Positions 13,924-24,591 of a DNA stretch of 64,000 bases are shown piece by piece (position 1 is the first letter of the stretch; every line of letters begins with the position of its first letter). Position numbers and translations under genes: made by a program. The notes under the pieces were generated by a model. That model made no database searches. It saw only the letters and a list, made by a program, of their open reading frames with translations, and had not been told where the DNA came from. The DNA is from Paenarthrobacter aurescens (GTDB lineage Bacteria; Actinomycetota; Actinomycetes; Actinomycetales; Micrococcaceae). The stretch covers positions 2,728,001-2,792,000 of the forward strand of contig NZ_CP157456.1 of NCBI RefSeq assembly GCF_041549525.1, given 5' to 3'.

Positions 13924-16665
13924 CTAGCGACGCTTCTTCTTTGCCTGTTTCCGCTGATCCTGGGCTGCCGCCTTGGCAGGATTGCCGGAGCGTCCCGATG
14001 CGCGGCCCTCAATGCGCGTCTGCGTGGCTCCGTCTTCTCCGGGTGCCGTGTACTGGAGCTGTGCAGGCTTTTCGGGCGCCTGAAGGCCAGCCGCACGGAT
14101 TTGCGGATCGTGATGCTCTGTGTGTGCACCGGAGGCGGAATCGTCGGCAACCACCACATCTTCAGCCGGAGTTACTTCAACCTCCAGGTTGTAGAGGAAG
14201 CCAATACTTTCCTCACGAATGGCTTCCATCATGCTCTGGAACATGACAAACCCTTCGCGCTGGTATTCAACCAGGGGATCACGCTGGGCCATGGCACGAA
14301 GCCCGATTCCCTCTTTGAGGTAGTCCATTTCGTAGAGGTGTTCCTGCCACTTGCGTCCAAGGACCGAGAGGACAACCCGGCGCTCGAGCTCGCGCATGCT
14401 TTCGGAGCCGATCGCCTCTTCCCGAGCCTGATATACGAGCTTGGCATCTGAGAGGATCTCCTCCCTCAGGAATTCTGCCGTGACCCTGGACTTGCCGCCG
14501 GCTTCTTCAATGATTTCCTCGGCTGTAACCGTGGCCGGGTACAACGTCTTCAGGTTAGCCCATAGCTGGTTGTAGTCCCAGTCGTCGCCTGAGCCTTCGG
14601 CAGTGGCGGCATCAATGAGTGAGTTGATGGTGTCTTCCAGGAAGAACTGGACCTTTTCGTGCAGGTCATCACCTTCAAGGATCCGACGACGGTCGCCGTA
14701 GATGGCCTCGCGCTGGCGGTTGAGGACGTCGTCGTATTTGAGGACGTTCTTGCGCTGTTCGGCGTTGCGTCCCTCTACCTGGCCTTGCGCCGATGCGATG
14801 GCACGCGAGACGAGCTTCGACTCCAGCGCAACATCATCGGGCACGGAGCTGTTCATGAGCCGTTCGGCCGCACCTGAGTTGAACAGCCTCATGAGGTCAT
14901 CCGTCAGGGAGAGATAGAACCGGGATTCGCCGGGGTCGCCTTGGCGTCCGGAACGTCCGCGGAGCTGGTTGTCGATCCGGCGGGACTCGTGACGCTCAGT
15001 TCCCAGAACGTACAAGCCACCGAGGTTGAGAACTTCTTCATGCTCGTCTTTGACGGCCTGTTTGGCCGCAGCCAGAGCGGCAGGCCATGCTGCCTCGTAC
15101 TCTTCTGAGTTCTCCTCGGGATCCAGGCCCCGCTTGGCAAGCTCGGCAATGGCCGTGAATTCCGCGTTGCCGCCGAGCATGATGTCAGTACCACGGCCCG
15201 CCATGTTGGTTGCCACGGTAACTGCGCCCTTTCGCCCGGCTTGCGCCACGATTGACGCTTCCCGTGCGTGGTTCTTGGCATTCAACACTTCGTGTCGGAT
15301 GCCTTCCTTGGACAAGAGCTTCGAGAGGTACTCACTCTTTTCAACGCTTGTGGTACCTACGAGTACAGGCTGACCATGCTCATGCCGTTCAGCAATGTCC
15401 TGAACGACAGCATCAAACTTAACAACCTCGTTCTTGTAGACAAGGTCCGGCTGATCGATGCGTTGCATGTCGCGGTTTGTGGGGATGGGAACAACGCCGA
15501 GTTTGTAGGTGCTCATAAACTCTGCGGCTTCGGTCTCGGCAGTACCGGTCATGCCGGCCAGCTTGGAGTACATGCGGAAGTAGTTCTGCAGCGTCACCGT
15601 GGCGAGAGTCTGGTTCTCAGCCTTGATTTCTACATTTTCTTTGGCCTCAATGGCCTGGTGCATGCCTTCGTTATAGCGACGGCCGGCCAGGATTCGCCCT
15701 GTGTGCTCATCAACGATCAGGACCTCGCCGTCGAGGATGACATAGTCTTTGTCCCGCTTGAACAATTCCTTGGCTTTGATCGCGTTGTTGAGGAAGCCGA
15801 TCAGCGGGGTGTTGGCGGATTCGTAGAGGTTTTGAATGCCGAGGTAGTCCTCTACCTTCTCAATACCTGCTTCCAGGACGCCCACGGTTCGCTTCTTCTC
15901 GTCCACCTCGTAGTCGACGTCGGGCTGCAAACGGAGCACGACTTTGGCGAATTCGCTGTACCACCGGTTGGTGTCACCTTGCGCAGGACCGGAAATAATC
16001 AATGGTGTACGTGCTTCGTCAATCAGGATGGAGTCGACCTCATCCACGATCGCAAAGTTGTGCCCGCGCTGGACCAGCTCGCCGGCATCCCAGGCCATGT
16101 TGTCGCGCAGGTAGTCAAAGCCGAATTCGTTGTTGGTTCCGTACGTTATATCTGCCGCGTACTGCTCGCGCCGGACGGTGGGGTCCTGATTGGACAGGAT
16201 GCACCCACTGGTCAACCCGAGGAATCTGTAGACCCTGCCCATGAGCTCGGACTGGTACTCGGCAAGGTAGTCATTGACAGTGACAACATGGACACCCTTG
16301 CCCGAGAGCGCGTTGAGGTATGCCGGAGCAGTGGCAACAAGCGTCTTGCCTTCACCGGTTTTCATCTCCGCGATGTTGCCAAGGTGAAGCGCAGCGCCAC
16401 CCATGAGCTGGACATCGAAGTGCCTCATGCCCAAGGTCCTGGAGGAAGCTTCGCGGACAGCGGCAAAGGCTTCCGGGAGGAGTGCTTCCAGGGTTTCGCC
16501 GTCCTCGTGGCGGGACCTTAGCCGGTCCGTTTCCTCGCGGATTTCAGCGTCCGTGAAGGACTTGAAAGTGTCTTCCAGGGCATTGATGGAATCGGCATAG
16601 TTCCGCAGTGTCTTGAGTGTCTTTTTGTCACCCGTGCGGAGAAGTTTTTCGATTAGTGATGCCAC
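13924..16665 (-). CDS. secA: preprotein translocase ATPase SecA (SecA1)
   Basis: A 913-residue SecA that drives unfolded preproteins through SecYEG. The Walker A motif is MKTGEGKT at about 101-108. The DEAD-type Walker B is in [14 protein letters not shown]. The preprotein-binding region, the second nucleotide fold ([14 protein letters not shown], then [13 protein letters not shown]) and the helical scaffold are complete. The C terminus ends in a basic tail, KQAKKKRR, with no CxCxSGK zinc motif, which is common for actinobacterial SecA1. It is followed on the same strand by nothing but a terminator, and preceded by the YcaQ-like gene 42 bp upstream. Confidence 0.97.
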   Translation of the reverse strand: MASLIEKLLRTGDKKTLKTLRNYADSINALEDTFKSFTDAEIREETDRLRSRHEDGETLEALLPEAFAAVREASSRTLGMRHFDVQLMGGAALHLGNIAEMKTGEGKTLVATAPAYLNALSGKGVHVVTVNDYLAEYQSELMGRVYRFLGLTSGCILSNQDPTVRREQYAADITYGTNNEFGFDYLRDNMAWDAGELVQRGHNFAIVDEVDSILIDEARTPLIISGPAQGDTNRWYSEFAKVVLRLQPDVDYEVDEKKRTVGVLEAGIEKVEDYLGIQNLYESANTPLIGFLNNAIKAKELFKRDKDYVILDGEVLIVDEHTGRILAGRRYNEGMHQAIEAKENVEIKAENQTLATVTLQNYFRMYSKLAGMTGTAETEAAEFMSTYKLGVVPIPTNRDMQRIDQPDLVYKNEVVKFDAVVQDIAERHEHGQPVLVGTTSVEKSEYLSKLLSKEGIRHEVLNAKNHAREASIVAQAGRKGAVTVATNMAGRGTDIMLGGNAEFTAIAELAKRGLDPEENSEEYEAAWPAALAAAKQAVKDEHEEVLNLGGLYVLGTERHESRRIDNQLRGRSGRQGDPGESRFYLSLTDDLMRLFNSGAAERLMNSSVPDDVALESKLVSRAIASAQGQVEGRNAEQRKNVLKYDDVLNRQREAIYGDRRRILEGDDLHEKVQFFLEDTINSLIDAATAEGSGDDWDYNQLWANLKTLYPATVTAEEIIEEAGGKSRVTAEFLREEILSDAKLVYQAREEAIGSESMRELERRVVLSVLGRKWQEHLYEMDYLKEGIGLRAMAQRDPLVEYQREGFVMFQSMMEAIREESIGFLYNLEVEVTPAEDVVVADDSASGAHTEHHDPQIRAAGLQAPEKPAQLQYTAPGEDGATQTRIEGRASGRSGNPAKAAAQDQRKQAKKKRR

Positions 16666-16707
16666 GTGAAATTGCTCCCAGTCTCATGCTGCCGAATTCT
16701 GGCTGTT

Positions 16708-17997
16708 TCAGTCTACGGGAGAGACCAGTGCCACGTTGCCGGGTTCACCTCTGAGCGGACTGGCCTGATGAAGACTTCCTCCCGGGTCAACGCCGTCTCT
16801 TGCAACAGCCTCGGCCAGCGCCCCGGCCAAGTCCCCCACAGGCCACACCACTACGTCGTCAAGGCCGAGCCACGTAGCCATCAACCCGAGTTCTTTGGCA
16901 AGTTCGACGGCGGTATCCGCCGGTGCGGTCGGCTCAGCAAAAGCTGAGCGCACCAGAAGTTGACGGGATGCCCGATCTGCTTTCAAATCCACCCTGGCAA
17001 CGATTGCTTCCCGGAGCAGGAACGGCAGGACGTAATAGCCGAAACGCCTTTTGGCTGCTGGGGTGTAGATCTCGATCCTGTAGTGGAATCCAAACAGCTC
17101 CTCCAGCCTCCGCCGCTCGAAGACCAGGGAATCGAAGGGACTGAGCAGCGCCCGGCCGGCTGCCTTTCGCGGCAAAGGGGCATCCACATGCCGGAACGTC
17201 TCCCTCGCCCATCCTCGAACCTCAACCCGCTCCAGGCGTCCTGCCCTGACCAATCGTTCCACTGACTCCGCACCCGCTTTTATGGGAGTCCGAAAGTAGT
17301 CAGAGAAGCAACGTACTGTGCCAATGCCGTGGGCCTGGGCGGCTGCGTCCATCAAGCGGTCGAGGGCTGCTTCGGCGTCGTCGTCGATCGGTTTGGCCAA
17401 GGGGATTACCCGTGAGGTGAGGGTGTATTTTCGTTCAAATTGCGATGTCCTCGAAGCAGCGGAAATCCGACCCTCCTCAAAGAGGTGCTCCAGGACGCGT
17501 TTGACGATGTTCCAGTTCCAACCCCAGTTATCCCGGCCTTGGTCTTCATCATGGCCCAGCTCTGCGGTAAGTTCGGCCGCTGTCATGGGTGGCCCAGCAC
17601 TGAGGGTCATCAGGATCCGGTCTTCCATGTCCTGCCGCACAGAGGGCTCAAGACGATGTGCTCCCACCCACGCCCGCTTCTGCCAGATGAGCAGGTCCTG
17701 GAAGTGGTCCGGGCGGATAAAGCTGGCCTCGTGCGCCCAATACTCCATCATTTGGCGTGGCTTGCGACTCGCCATGGATTGCAGGATAAGGGGATCGTAA
17801 TTGCCCAACCGGGAAAAGAACGGAAGGTAGTGGCTTCGCGCCACGACGTTAACAGAATCGATCTGGACAAGCTGGAGCCTGGCAAAGGTCCGGCCCACCG
17901 CCCGTGAAGTTACGGGGCCGGTGGGCCGGACCTTTGCCAATCCTTGTGCTGCCAATGCGATCCGCCGTGCCTGTGAAAGGCTCAGCGAAGCGGTCAT
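16708..17997 (-). CDS. YcaQ-type DNA glycosylase family (winged-helix) protein
   Basis: A 429-residue member of the YcaQ/AlkX family, winged-helix DNA glycosylases that unhook interstrand crosslinks or remove bulky adducts. The family's catalytic QxD motif is present in LVQIDSVNVVARSHYLPFFSRLG at about 45-65, and the later core HEASFI, GFHYRIEIYTPAAKRRFGYYVLPFL and the DLKADR segment are typical. It probably acts on alkylated or crosslinked DNA. The gene lies between hpf and secA on the same strand. An unusual perfect inverted repeat is embedded in the codons for about residues 20-39. The encoded peptide there still fits the family, so the start is kept at 17997. Confidence 0.85.
   Translation of the reverse strand: MTASLSLSQARRIALAAQGLAKVRPTGPVTSRAVGRTFARLQLVQIDSVNVVARSHYLPFFSRLGNYDPLILQSMASRKPRQMMEYWAHEASFIRPDHFQDLLIWQKRAWVGAHRLEPSVRQDMEDRILMTLSAGPPMTAAELTAELGHDEDQGRDNWGWNWNIVKRVLEHLFEEGRISAASRTSQFERKYTLTSRVIPLAKPIDDDAEAALDRLMDAAAQAHGIGTVRCFSDYFRTPIKAGAESVERLVRAGRLERVEVRGWARETFRHVDAPLPRKAAGRALLSPFDSLVFERRRLEELFGFHYRIEIYTPAAKRRFGYYVLPFLLREAIVARVDLKADRASRQLLVRSAFAEPTAPADTAVELAKELGLMATWLGLDDVVVWPVGDLAGALAEAVARDGVDPGGSLHQASPLRGEPGNVALVSPVD
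17880..17939. repeat. 21-bp perfect inverted repeat inside the ycaQ-like gene
   Basis: Arms at 17880-17900 and 17919-17939 are exact reverse complements (beginning TGGCAAAGGTCCGGCCCACC on the plus strand). The 18-base spacer itself contains CCCGT and ACGGG, extending the stem. It lies within the coding sequence near the 5' end of the gene, so the mRNA would fold into a very stable hairpin. No T-run follows. Confidence 0.9.
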
Positions 17998-18026
17998 TGA
18001 AGTCCCTTCATACCTAGGGTGAGGCC

Positions 18027-18755
18027 TTACTTTGCCGTGGCGGCCTGATCATTGGAGCGATAGGCGTGAATCTTCTCTTCCACAGCTTCCTCACCGGGCT
18101 CGCAGGTAGAGTCGAGGGTGATCACGCCGTAGGTCCAACCACTGCGGCGATACACAACCGACGGCGCGTTGGTTTCCTTGTCCAGGAACAAGTAGAAGTT
18201 GTGACCGACGAGCTCCATGTTATCCACTGCGTCATCGAGGGTCAGCGATGCAGCAGGAAAAACCTTCCGGCGGATCAGGACAGGTGAGTCGCCTGCCGGA
18301 ATGTCGTTTTCAATGTCATAAGGAGACCGCTCGTCTACCGCGGGTGCGGACTCGTGATGATTACTTGCCTCCACGTAGAGCGGCTCACTTGCACTGGCGG
18401 GTTCAAGTGTTGCCGTGGCTTCCCGTACAGCCTTGGGTGTGTGGCGGCCGTGGTGCACCTTCTTGCGGTCCTTCGCGCGGCGAAGCCTCTCAAGCAGCTT
18501 GTTGTACGCGAGATCGAAGGCAGCAAACTTGTCAGCGGCTGTGGCCTCGGCACGGATAACGGGGCCTCGGCCCAGGACAGTGACTTCTACAGTGAGCTCA
18601 CCAGGCGTCTGCCTGGGGTTGGTTTCCTTGGAAACCTTTGCGTCAACCCGCTGGACCTTATCCCCCAGCGACTCAATCTTTGAGATTTTTTCGCCGGCAT
18701 ATTCGCGAAAGCGGTCAGAAACTGTGAGATTTCGTCCGCTGATCATGAACTCCAT
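18027..18755 (-). CDS. hpf: long-form ribosome hibernation promoting factor
   Basis: A 242-residue long HPF. The N-terminal domain (about 1-105: MEFMISGRNLTVSDRFREYA ... LGRGPVIRAEATAADKFAAFD) binds the 30S decoding site. After a ~75-residue acidic linker, the C-terminal domain (about 180-242: LDDAVDNMELVGHNFYLFLDKET) dimerises to join two 70S ribosomes into 100S particles in stationary phase. The ATG at 18755 has GGAGG five bases upstream. An ATG eleven codons earlier has no such site. The gene lies between comF and the YcaQ-like gene, the order also found in mycobacteria around Rv3241c/Rv3242c. Confidence 0.94.
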   Translation of the reverse strand: MEFMISGRNLTVSDRFREYAGEKISKIESLGDKVQRVDAKVSKETNPRQTPGELTVEVTVLGRGPVIRAEATAADKFAAFDLAYNKLLERLRRAKDRKKVHHGRHTPKAVREATATLEPASASEPLYVEASNHHESAPAVDERSPYDIENDIPAGDSPVLIRRKVFPAASLTLDDAVDNMELVGHNFYLFLDKETNAPSVVYRRSGWTYGVITLDSTCEPGEEAVEEKIHAYRSNDQAATAK

Positions 18756-18898
18756 GGTGCCCTCCAAATAACTCAGGTGACACGACAACGGCGCTGTTGG
18801 GGGCTTGTCTGACGGACAGTCGAGCCCCTTTCCGAGCCGCTATCGACAGGTACATCTTTTCTTGGTACCCACAACCGACGTTAGTTCATCGCCACCGG

Positions 18899-19903
18899 TT
18901 ATTCATCCTTTAGCCACTTATTTTTTGATTGAGTCTTAATGACTGAACCGGTGTCGCCCGAAGAAGCTCCAGAAGCGTAGGCTGGTGGCCTCGTGGCCGC
19001 GAGCACAACGGCGCCGCAGACCACTCCGCCAGCCGCAGTGACCGCCCGCGCTGCCTCCGCGAGCGTAGCGCCGGTGGTCAGGACGTCGTCCACAAGAATG
19101 CACTTTCGGCCTGCCAACTCATGGGCTCTTCCTGGCCTGACCCGCATGGATCCCCTTACCCGGCGGGCGCGTTCACCCCTGCCAAGGCCTTTCTGGCCGC
19201 CTCCTCCATGATCCACCGGGGCATGACCGGTGGCATCGTCAACGAGCTTCGCAGCAAGCTGCAGGGCAGCTTCCCGGGCACCAACGAATGTTGCCGGCTC
19301 CCTCGACTTCCCAAGTACGTCCATAACCGGACAAAGGGGCAGCATCCTGCGCATGCGAATGAAGAAAAGCAGCAGATGCACAGGACTGAATCCTCGCCTC
19401 CGATAAGCCTTGCCACTACTGGGAACAGGGATCAGACAGTAGCCGGGTCGGCCACCGATGGCCGCATCCACGGCTGCGCTCAGGCAGGGAGCCAGAACTG
19501 CTGCAAGTCGCCATTGGCCTTGGTTCTTAAAGGACAGTAGGCAGCGAGCCAGCTCATCCCGATACGGCCCAGCAGCAACCACACCCACTTTGGTGGTTCC
19601 ATTGAGATCAACCAAGGCCGGCGATTCCAGCTCGGCCCGGAACGGCTCCCTGCACAGCTGACGGACTCTTCTTGCGCAAGAGCCGCAGAGCACCGCATCT
19701 TCAGTTTCACAACAGACACAGTCCACAGGAACGAGCACTGCCAGCAGGTCCACCATGGCACCCTGCAGTACTGCAACTGCCCTGTCCGTTCTTCTTTGGG
19801 CAGGTCCGCGGCGACGGGCACGGACGGGTTCGGGACGATTGAGGTCGGGATCGAGACGGCGCAACCGCGAGCCACCCAACCAGGCAAGGAAAGTTAAAGT
19901 CAC
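18899..19903 (-). CDS. comF: ComF-family phosphoribosyltransferase-like protein
   Basis: A 334-residue ComF homologue. A Cys-rich zinc-binding segment (CVCC ... CGSC) lies at about 62-76. The phosphoribosyltransferase fold follows, with the PRPP loop CILVDDVLTTGATLAEA at about 272-288. ComF supports DNA uptake in competent bacteria, but in Actinobacteria its role is not established. The first ~50 residues are unusual and basic, and the GTG at 19903 has no clear ribosome site. A start at the ATG of MVDLLAVLVPVD (residue 50) is possible. The gene lies between lpqB and hpf as in mycobacteria. Confidence 0.88.
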   Translation of the reverse strand: MTLTFLAWLGGSRLRRLDPDLNRPEPVRARRRGPAQRRTDRAVAVLQGAMVDLLAVLVPVDCVCCETEDAVLCGSCARRVRQLCREPFRAELESPALVDLNGTTKVGVVAAGPYRDELARCLLSFKNQGQWRLAAVLAPCLSAAVDAAIGGRPGYCLIPVPSSGKAYRRRGFSPVHLLLFFIRMRRMLPLCPVMDVLGKSREPATFVGAREAALQLAAKLVDDATGHAPVDHGGGGQKGLGRGERARRVRGSMRVRPGRAHELAGRKCILVDDVLTTGATLAEAARAVTAAGGVVCGAVVLAATRPPAYASGASSGDTGSVIKTQSKNKWLKDE

Positions 19904-19953
19904 TCTGGCAGTCTGGCCGTATTCTCCTCGCTGAGGACCCCCGTTGCTGCTTA

Positions 19954-19978
19954 TGTGGATAAACGCTTATGTGGGTAA
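19954..19978 (-). promoter_or_regulatory. two DnaA-box-like 9-mers
   Basis: The minus strand reads TTATCCACA (19954-19962, perfect consensus) and TTACCCACA (19970-19978, one mismatch) in the same orientation, 16 bp apart, within the direct repeat CTTATGTGG(A/G)TAA. They lie in the 97-bp gap upstream of comF and downstream of lpqB. A single such 9-mer is expected by chance about every 130 kb of double-stranded random sequence. Two more perfect copies exist in the window (11453-11461 and 33011-33019), so chance is possible. Confidence 0.3.
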
Positions 19979-19981
19979 GGA

Positions 19982-20008
19982 GAAAACCTGGCCCGGGCGT
20001 CAGCCCGG
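19982..20008 (-). terminator. terminator of the mtrA-mtrB-lpqB operon
   Basis: On the minus strand CCGGGC, the loop TGAC and GCCCGG overlap the lpqB stop codon, and TTTTC follows ten bases later. The stem is short but GC-only. Confidence 0.5.
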
Positions 20009-21718
20009 AAAAGCCGGCTCGGTTGGTCCTTTGAGTTGAAGCTCCCAGCCATTGCCGACCCTTTGGAAGATCCCATCAGCGGACTGTCCGTATATTTGCT
20101 CGGCGCCGTTGCCGACGCTGAGGCTGGTTAGTCCATCCCAGGGAGCCAACTGCTGCGGTTCCCCGGAGGCCAGCGACAAGAGCTCCGGAACCACCGTTGC
20201 AGTGGCCGAGCCTGACATTACGGCCACAGTGGACCCGTTCACCCAGGCGCCTTGATCAGCTGCGCTGCTGCCCAGAAGCGTGATGGGGAGGGTGAGGTCC
20301 TTGGGAACTCCGTCCGTGTTCCGTACTATGCCGGTAATCTGCACTGCGGTTTTACCGTTCGCCTCAGAGATGACCAGCGCCCGGGTTCCTTCGCGGGAAA
20401 CCCTGAAGTCCTTGACCGTTCGCCCTGTGAGCCACGCCGGCGTCATGGTGACGTTGGGAATGGCGGCACCAGGAGCTATGCCCGTGGGCTTGTAAGCCAC
20501 CACTTCGGCAGCTCCGGTGGCGCCGGGGCCCGCTGTCCACACCCAGTCGTTCGGGCTGAATGAAGGACCGGTAAGTGTGCTTCGGGTGGTTAGCTGTCGG
20601 GCGGGCTGGCCCGGTTCGATCGAGTACAGAGTGGTTTTGTCCCCGTTAAGGAAAGCAGCTGTCTGCGAGACCGGTGACTCCGCGGGCGAGTGAGGTCCGA
20701 GTCCGGCAACTGACTGGATGTCCGGCAGCTGAGTAACCCTGTTGTTCTCGTACCGCACAAGATCGCCGTTGTTCACTGCAATCTGGCGAGCGGGAACACT
20801 CTTGTCCAGCACCGGAGGCAGGACAGTCCCGTTGTCTTCCACGCGGACCAGATCCTGATCGGCACGAAGCTGAACGTTGATGACATCGGGCTGACTGCGG
20901 AAAGTTAAGGCCAGCTGGTTCTGCATCCTTTGCCGATCCTCAGCGGAAGCGTCAAACAGCTCCTTGGCAGAGAGGTCCACCTGTGCTGCGCCGGAGACAA
21001 CCGGCACCGATTCCCGTGCGAGTTTCATTCCCGACGGGAAGGCACTGACCACTGCCCCTCTCAGGTAGGGGGCCGGACCGGCAAGCAAGGCGCTGGTCAT
21101 GGACTTAACGGTGTTCTTTTTGATGAACCACCGGTAGTCCGGCACTGCGTAGGTGAACGTGGGATCGTAGAAATAGATGGGATTGGCCCCATAGATCACC
21201 TTGAACGTCTCCTCCAGAATGGCCGTGCCATCAGGGACCTTGGAGATTCGCCATTCCCCTTCAACCTGCTCAAGCGTTAGGGGAATGGTTTCCTTGGTAC
21301 CGGGAGGAAATTGGGTGGCAACGCCGTCGGCATCCACCGAATATGCGAGGTCGAGTTCGAAGACGTATTCGTTCTCCCCTGCTGCTTTGACCACTTGTGC
21401 CTCGCGAAACACGAGGGCCCGTTTGTCCGGTTTCCACGTGACGGACTGCGCTTGCGTGAGGAACTGCCGCGCCACGGGGTAATCGTCCTCGTACCCGCTG
21501 CCAGCCATGTAGAAATCTTCAATGACACTTTCCGGGCTGGAACCGGGCCGTGGAGCAGCAGGGAAAAAGACCGGGGCGTTGGGGTTGCCGGCGCCTTCGT
21601 CCTTACTCTTGCCCACAGGACCGGAACGGGGAATCTGTGCGCAGGAAGCCAGCAGGACCATCACCACGGCAAGCAGCGCTGCCAGTATCCTGCTTCGCTT
21701 TGGACTCAGCGCTTTCAT
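20000..21718 (-). CDS. lpqB: lipoprotein LpqB, MtrAB accessory protein
   Basis: A 572-residue lipoprotein. The signal peptide ends in the lipobox LLASC with the lipidated Cys at residue 26. A GerMN-like region lies at about 200-300 (sporulation/germination-type alpha-beta fold) and a beta-propeller-like C-terminal half covers about 320-572. In mycobacteria and Streptomyces LpqB associates with the sensor MtrB and modulates its kinase activity, linking cell-wall state to division. The ATG overlaps the mtrB stop (ATGA), so translation is coupled. The operon ends here. Confidence 0.94.
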   Translation of the reverse strand: MKALSPKRSRILAALLAVVMVLLASCAQIPRSGPVGKSKDEGAGNPNAPVFFPAAPRPGSSPESVIEDFYMAGSGYEDDYPVARQFLTQAQSVTWKPDKRALVFREAQVVKAAGENEYVFELDLAYSVDADGVATQFPPGTKETIPLTLEQVEGEWRISKVPDGTAILEETFKVIYGANPIYFYDPTFTYAVPDYRWFIKKNTVKSMTSALLAGPAPYLRGAVVSAFPSGMKLARESVPVVSGAAQVDLSAKELFDASAEDRQRMQNQLALTFRSQPDVINVQLRADQDLVRVEDNGTVLPPVLDKSVPARQIAVNNGDLVRYENNRVTQLPDIQSVAGLGPHSPAESPVSQTAAFLNGDKTTLYSIEPGQPARQLTTRSTLTGPSFSPNDWVWTAGPGATGAAEVVAYKPTGIAPGAAIPNVTMTPAWLTGRTVKDFRVSREGTRALVISEANGKTAVQITGIVRNTDGVPKDLTLPITLLGSSAADQGAWVNGSTVAVMSGSATATVVPELLSLASGEPQQLAPWDGLTSLSVGNGAEQIYGQSADGIFQRVGNGWELQLKGPTEPAFPG

Positions 21719-23721
21719 GAGCCCTCCCCTGCCCCTGCGTCCGGTTGCTGGGGCTTCCCGCCCACGGCTTGGGACGGCATCGTGCTCCCGGATTCGGGGT
21801 CCAGGACAAGCATCTGCCGTTCGCTGGCCGCTCCCGGGAATTCAATGTCCGCCGGTTCGAGCTGAAGCGGAGACTTCACAATGGTGCCGCCTTGCCGCAG
21901 CGGAAGCGTCAGCCGGAAGTTGGACCCTGCCCCTTTCCTTCCCCAGGCTTGGAGCCAACCATTGTGCAGTTTAGTGTCCTCAGCAGCGATGGAAAGGCCC
22001 AGTCCGCTTCCGCCTGTAGTGCGGGCCCGTGCAGGATCTGCCCGCCAGAAGCGGTCGAAGACTCTTGCAGCCTCAGCTGGGGTCATCCCAATGCCGTGGT
22101 CTCTCACTGAGACGGCCACAGCATCGTGATTGGCCGCAACGGAGATGTGGATGGGCTTGCCCTCGCCGTGTTCCAGGGCGTTGAGCAGCAAGTTACGGAG
22201 AATGCGGTCGATCCTGCGGGAATCCATCTCCACAATGATGCTCTTCTGGCGGGAATTCAGCCGGACCTCGGAACCGTACTCCACAGCCACCGGCGCTGCG
22301 CCTTCCATGACGTGTGAGATGACCTGGAAGATGTCCTGCGGTTCTGCGTCAAGGACGGCGGCTCCGGCGTCGAAACGTGAAATCTCCAGCAAATCCGAGA
22401 GCAAGGACTGAAAGCGCTCAACCTGGTGGTAAAGCAGCTCTGCCGACCTCTTGTTCATGGGGTCGAAATCGTCCCTGGCATCGAACAGGACTTCGGCTGC
22501 CATGCGGACCGTGGTGAGGGGGGTGCGCAGTTCATGGGAGACATCGGAGACAAAGCGTTGTTGCATCTGGGAGAGAGTGGCCAACTGCGTGATTTGTTCC
22601 TGGAGGCTGGCGGCCATGTGGTTGAATGAAGCGCCCAATCTGGCGACTTCGTCTTCCCCCTTGACCACCATGCGTTCCTGCAACTGTCCGGCAGCAAGCT
22701 TTTCCGACACCACGGCGGCATGGCTGACCGGGCTGACCACGTTCCGGGTCACGTACCAGGCAATGGCACCAATCATGAGGACCAAGGCGGCACCGCCGGC
22801 CCACAGGACGTTCTGTATCTCATCCAGTGTTTGTTGGGCCGTGTTGAGGTCATATATCAGGTACAGCTCATAGGCCGTCCCGTTGAAGGTGACCATGTTT
22901 CCCACAGCAATACCGGGCCTGTCCTCGTTGCCCACTGGAAATTGGGTGGAGGCCCAGAACTGCTGCTTACCGCCGCTTTGAACCGCCTTGCGCAAGTCGG
23001 GGGGAATGACCCTCACGGTCAGCTGGTCCGAAGCGCGCGATTCAACCCAGCGGTTACGGGGTTTGGTTTGTTCCGGAGCCGCTTCGAAGACGTATCTGCG
23101 CTGAATGACCGAGCCTCGCCCCTCAACGGCAGTCAAGGTGTCATAGACCAACGTGATGACGCTTGACTGATCGGTGACCTGCGCGCCGTCGAACGTGTCC
23201 TGGACTTGCTTGACGTTGAAGCGTGACTCGGACTCGGCCTGGGCCAGCCGCTCCTGAAAAAGATTGTTGGCAATTTGGTTGGACAGGTAGGCGCCCACTA
23301 TCGCAAAGGACGTCACTGCCAGCAGCAGAGTGGTCAGGACCGTGCGGAATTCCAGTGACCGGCGCCAGCGCCGCAGCAATGAACGCCAAAGGAAGCGCAG
23401 TCCCGGCCTGATCTGCCGTATGCCAAGGGACACCAGCCGTGAAACGCGAAGGACCAGGATCAAAGCCCGGCGTTTCCAGATCCGCGTTCGGGACAGAAGC
23501 CAGGAAAGACTCCGGGTGTTCTTCGCGGTCTGCGCCGGCACCGCTTCCTGATGCTCAGACGGCGTTTCCTGCTGCTCAGACGGCGCTTCCGGGGTCACCG
23601 ACTGTGCCGGGGTCTCCTGCTGGACACCGGCCGGACCGGGGTTGTGGGGCCCCGGGTTTCCGTCCTCCGTGCCGGTCTTGCCGACCGGGGACTCAGGAAC
23701 CTGCTTTATATCCGACACCAC
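21715..23721 (-). CDS. mtrB: sensor histidine kinase MtrB
   Basis: A 668-residue membrane kinase paired with MtrA. The first ~75 residues form a Gln/Glu/Pro/Thr-rich cytoplasmic tail with imperfect repeats ([13 protein letters not shown]), longer than in mycobacteria. Transmembrane helices lie at about 127-148 and 304-325, bracketing an extracellular sensor domain. Then HAMP (about 326-380), HisKA with [17 protein letters not shown] (phosphoacceptor near H398), and HATPase with [14 protein letters not shown] and [11 protein letters not shown]. It starts at GTG, 29 bp inside the end of mtrA, and overlaps lpqB by four bases, so the three genes form one coupled operon. Confidence 0.95.
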   Translation of the reverse strand: MVSDIKQVPESPVGKTGTEDGNPGPHNPGPAGVQQETPAQSVTPEAPSEQQETPSEHQEAVPAQTAKNTRSLSWLLSRTRIWKRRALILVLRVSRLVSLGIRQIRPGLRFLWRSLLRRWRRSLEFRTVLTTLLLAVTSFAIVGAYLSNQIANNLFQERLAQAESESRFNVKQVQDTFDGAQVTDQSSVITLVYDTLTAVEGRGSVIQRRYVFEAAPEQTKPRNRWVESRASDQLTVRVIPPDLRKAVQSGGKQQFWASTQFPVGNEDRPGIAVGNMVTFNGTAYELYLIYDLNTAQQTLDEIQNVLWAGGAALVLMIGAIAWYVTRNVVSPVSHAAVVSEKLAAGQLQERMVVKGEDEVARLGASFNHMAASLQEQITQLATLSQMQQRFVSDVSHELRTPLTTVRMAAEVLFDARDDFDPMNKRSAELLYHQVERFQSLLSDLLEISRFDAGAAVLDAEPQDIFQVISHVMEGAAPVAVEYGSEVRLNSRQKSIIVEMDSRRIDRILRNLLLNALEHGEGKPIHISVAANHDAVAVSVRDHGIGMTPAEAARVFDRFWRADPARARTTGGSGLGLSIAAEDTKLHNGWLQAWGRKGAGSNFRLTLPLRQGGTIVKSPLQLEPADIEFPGAASERQMLVLDPESGSTMPSQAVGGKPQQPDAGAGEGS

Positions 23722-24367
23722 GCACCGTCAAAACGACCTCGGGCGCTTCGGGATCACGTTCAATCTTGGAGCGCAGCCTCTGGACGTGGACGTTCACCAG
23801 CCGAGTGTCAGCGGCGTGACGGTATCCCCACACCTGTTCAAGCAATAGTTCGCGTGTGAACACCTGCCACGGCTTCCGTGCCAAGGCAACCAGAAGATCG
23901 AATTCAAGGGGCGTCAGTGAAATCCGCTCCCCGCCACGGGTCACCAAGTGACCTGCGACGTCGATGGTGACATCAGCAATACGCAGCGTTTCAGGGGCTT
24001 TCTGGTCACCTGGACGCAGGCGCGCACGAACCCGCGCTACCAGCTCAGCAGGCTTGAAGGGCTTGGGCACGTAGTCGTCGGCGCCTGATTCGAGCCCACG
24101 AACCACATCCGAGGTGTCCGACTTTGCGGTGAGCATGACGATGGGAACATCCGATTCCCCGCGGATTTGGCGGCATACCTCGATCCCGTCAGAGCCCGGG
24201 AGCATCAGGTCCAGGAGCACGAGGTCCGGTTTGGAGGAGCGGAAGACCTCCAACGCCTGGCCGCCGTCTGCGCAGAACACCGGCTCGAAGCCATCATTGC
24301 GCAGGACGATGCCAATCATCTCTGCGAGTGCTTCGTCGTCGTCAACTACCAGAATGCGTGCCTTCAT
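23693..24367 (-). CDS. mtrA: response regulator MtrA
   Basis: A 224-residue OmpR/PhoB-type regulator. The receiver domain (1-118) has the acidic pair D9-D11, the phosphoacceptor D53 in LVLLDLMLPG and the conserved lysine near 82 in LTAKSD. The winged helix covers about 130-224 (ISLTPLEFDLLVALARKP ... YRHAADTRLVNVHVQRLRSKIE). MtrA controls cell-wall remodelling, division and, in mycobacteria, replication genes. The ATG at 24367 (MKARILVVDDD) has AAGGGA ten bases upstream. The frame is open for 142 codons further upstream but that region has no homology. It leads the mtrA-mtrB-lpqB operon. Confidence 0.96.
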   Translation of the reverse strand: MKARILVVDDDEALAEMIGIVLRNDGFEPVFCADGGQALEVFRSSKPDLVLLDLMLPGSDGIEVCRQIRGESDVPIVMLTAKSDTSDVVRGLESGADDYVPKPFKPAELVARVRARLRPGDQKAPETLRIADVTIDVAGHLVTRGGERISLTPLEFDLLVALARKPWQVFTRELLLEQVWGYRHAADTRLVNVHVQRLRSKIERDPEAPEVVLTVRGVGYKAGS

Positions 24368-24591
24368 AGTTATATATTCCCTTATCGCCAAGTCTTTGTC
24401 CCGTTGGGCACGGCGCACGGCATGGCGCCTCAGGAGCACTTCCACCGTACTGCACTCTTTATTTGGCTCTCCGCGGCGGGGCCTCGCGGACGGCAGGCTA
24501 TGAGGGACGACGGCGGGACTATAGGCTGGGGGCGAAGGTCCGTGTGGGGGACGTCGGGAGTCGACGGGCCGGATCTTATGGGGAGGGAATC

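Noticed and set aside
15268..16521. Plus-strand 417-codon ORF inside secA
   Set aside because: It is the antisense frame of secA, whose codon pattern often keeps this frame open in high-GC genomes.
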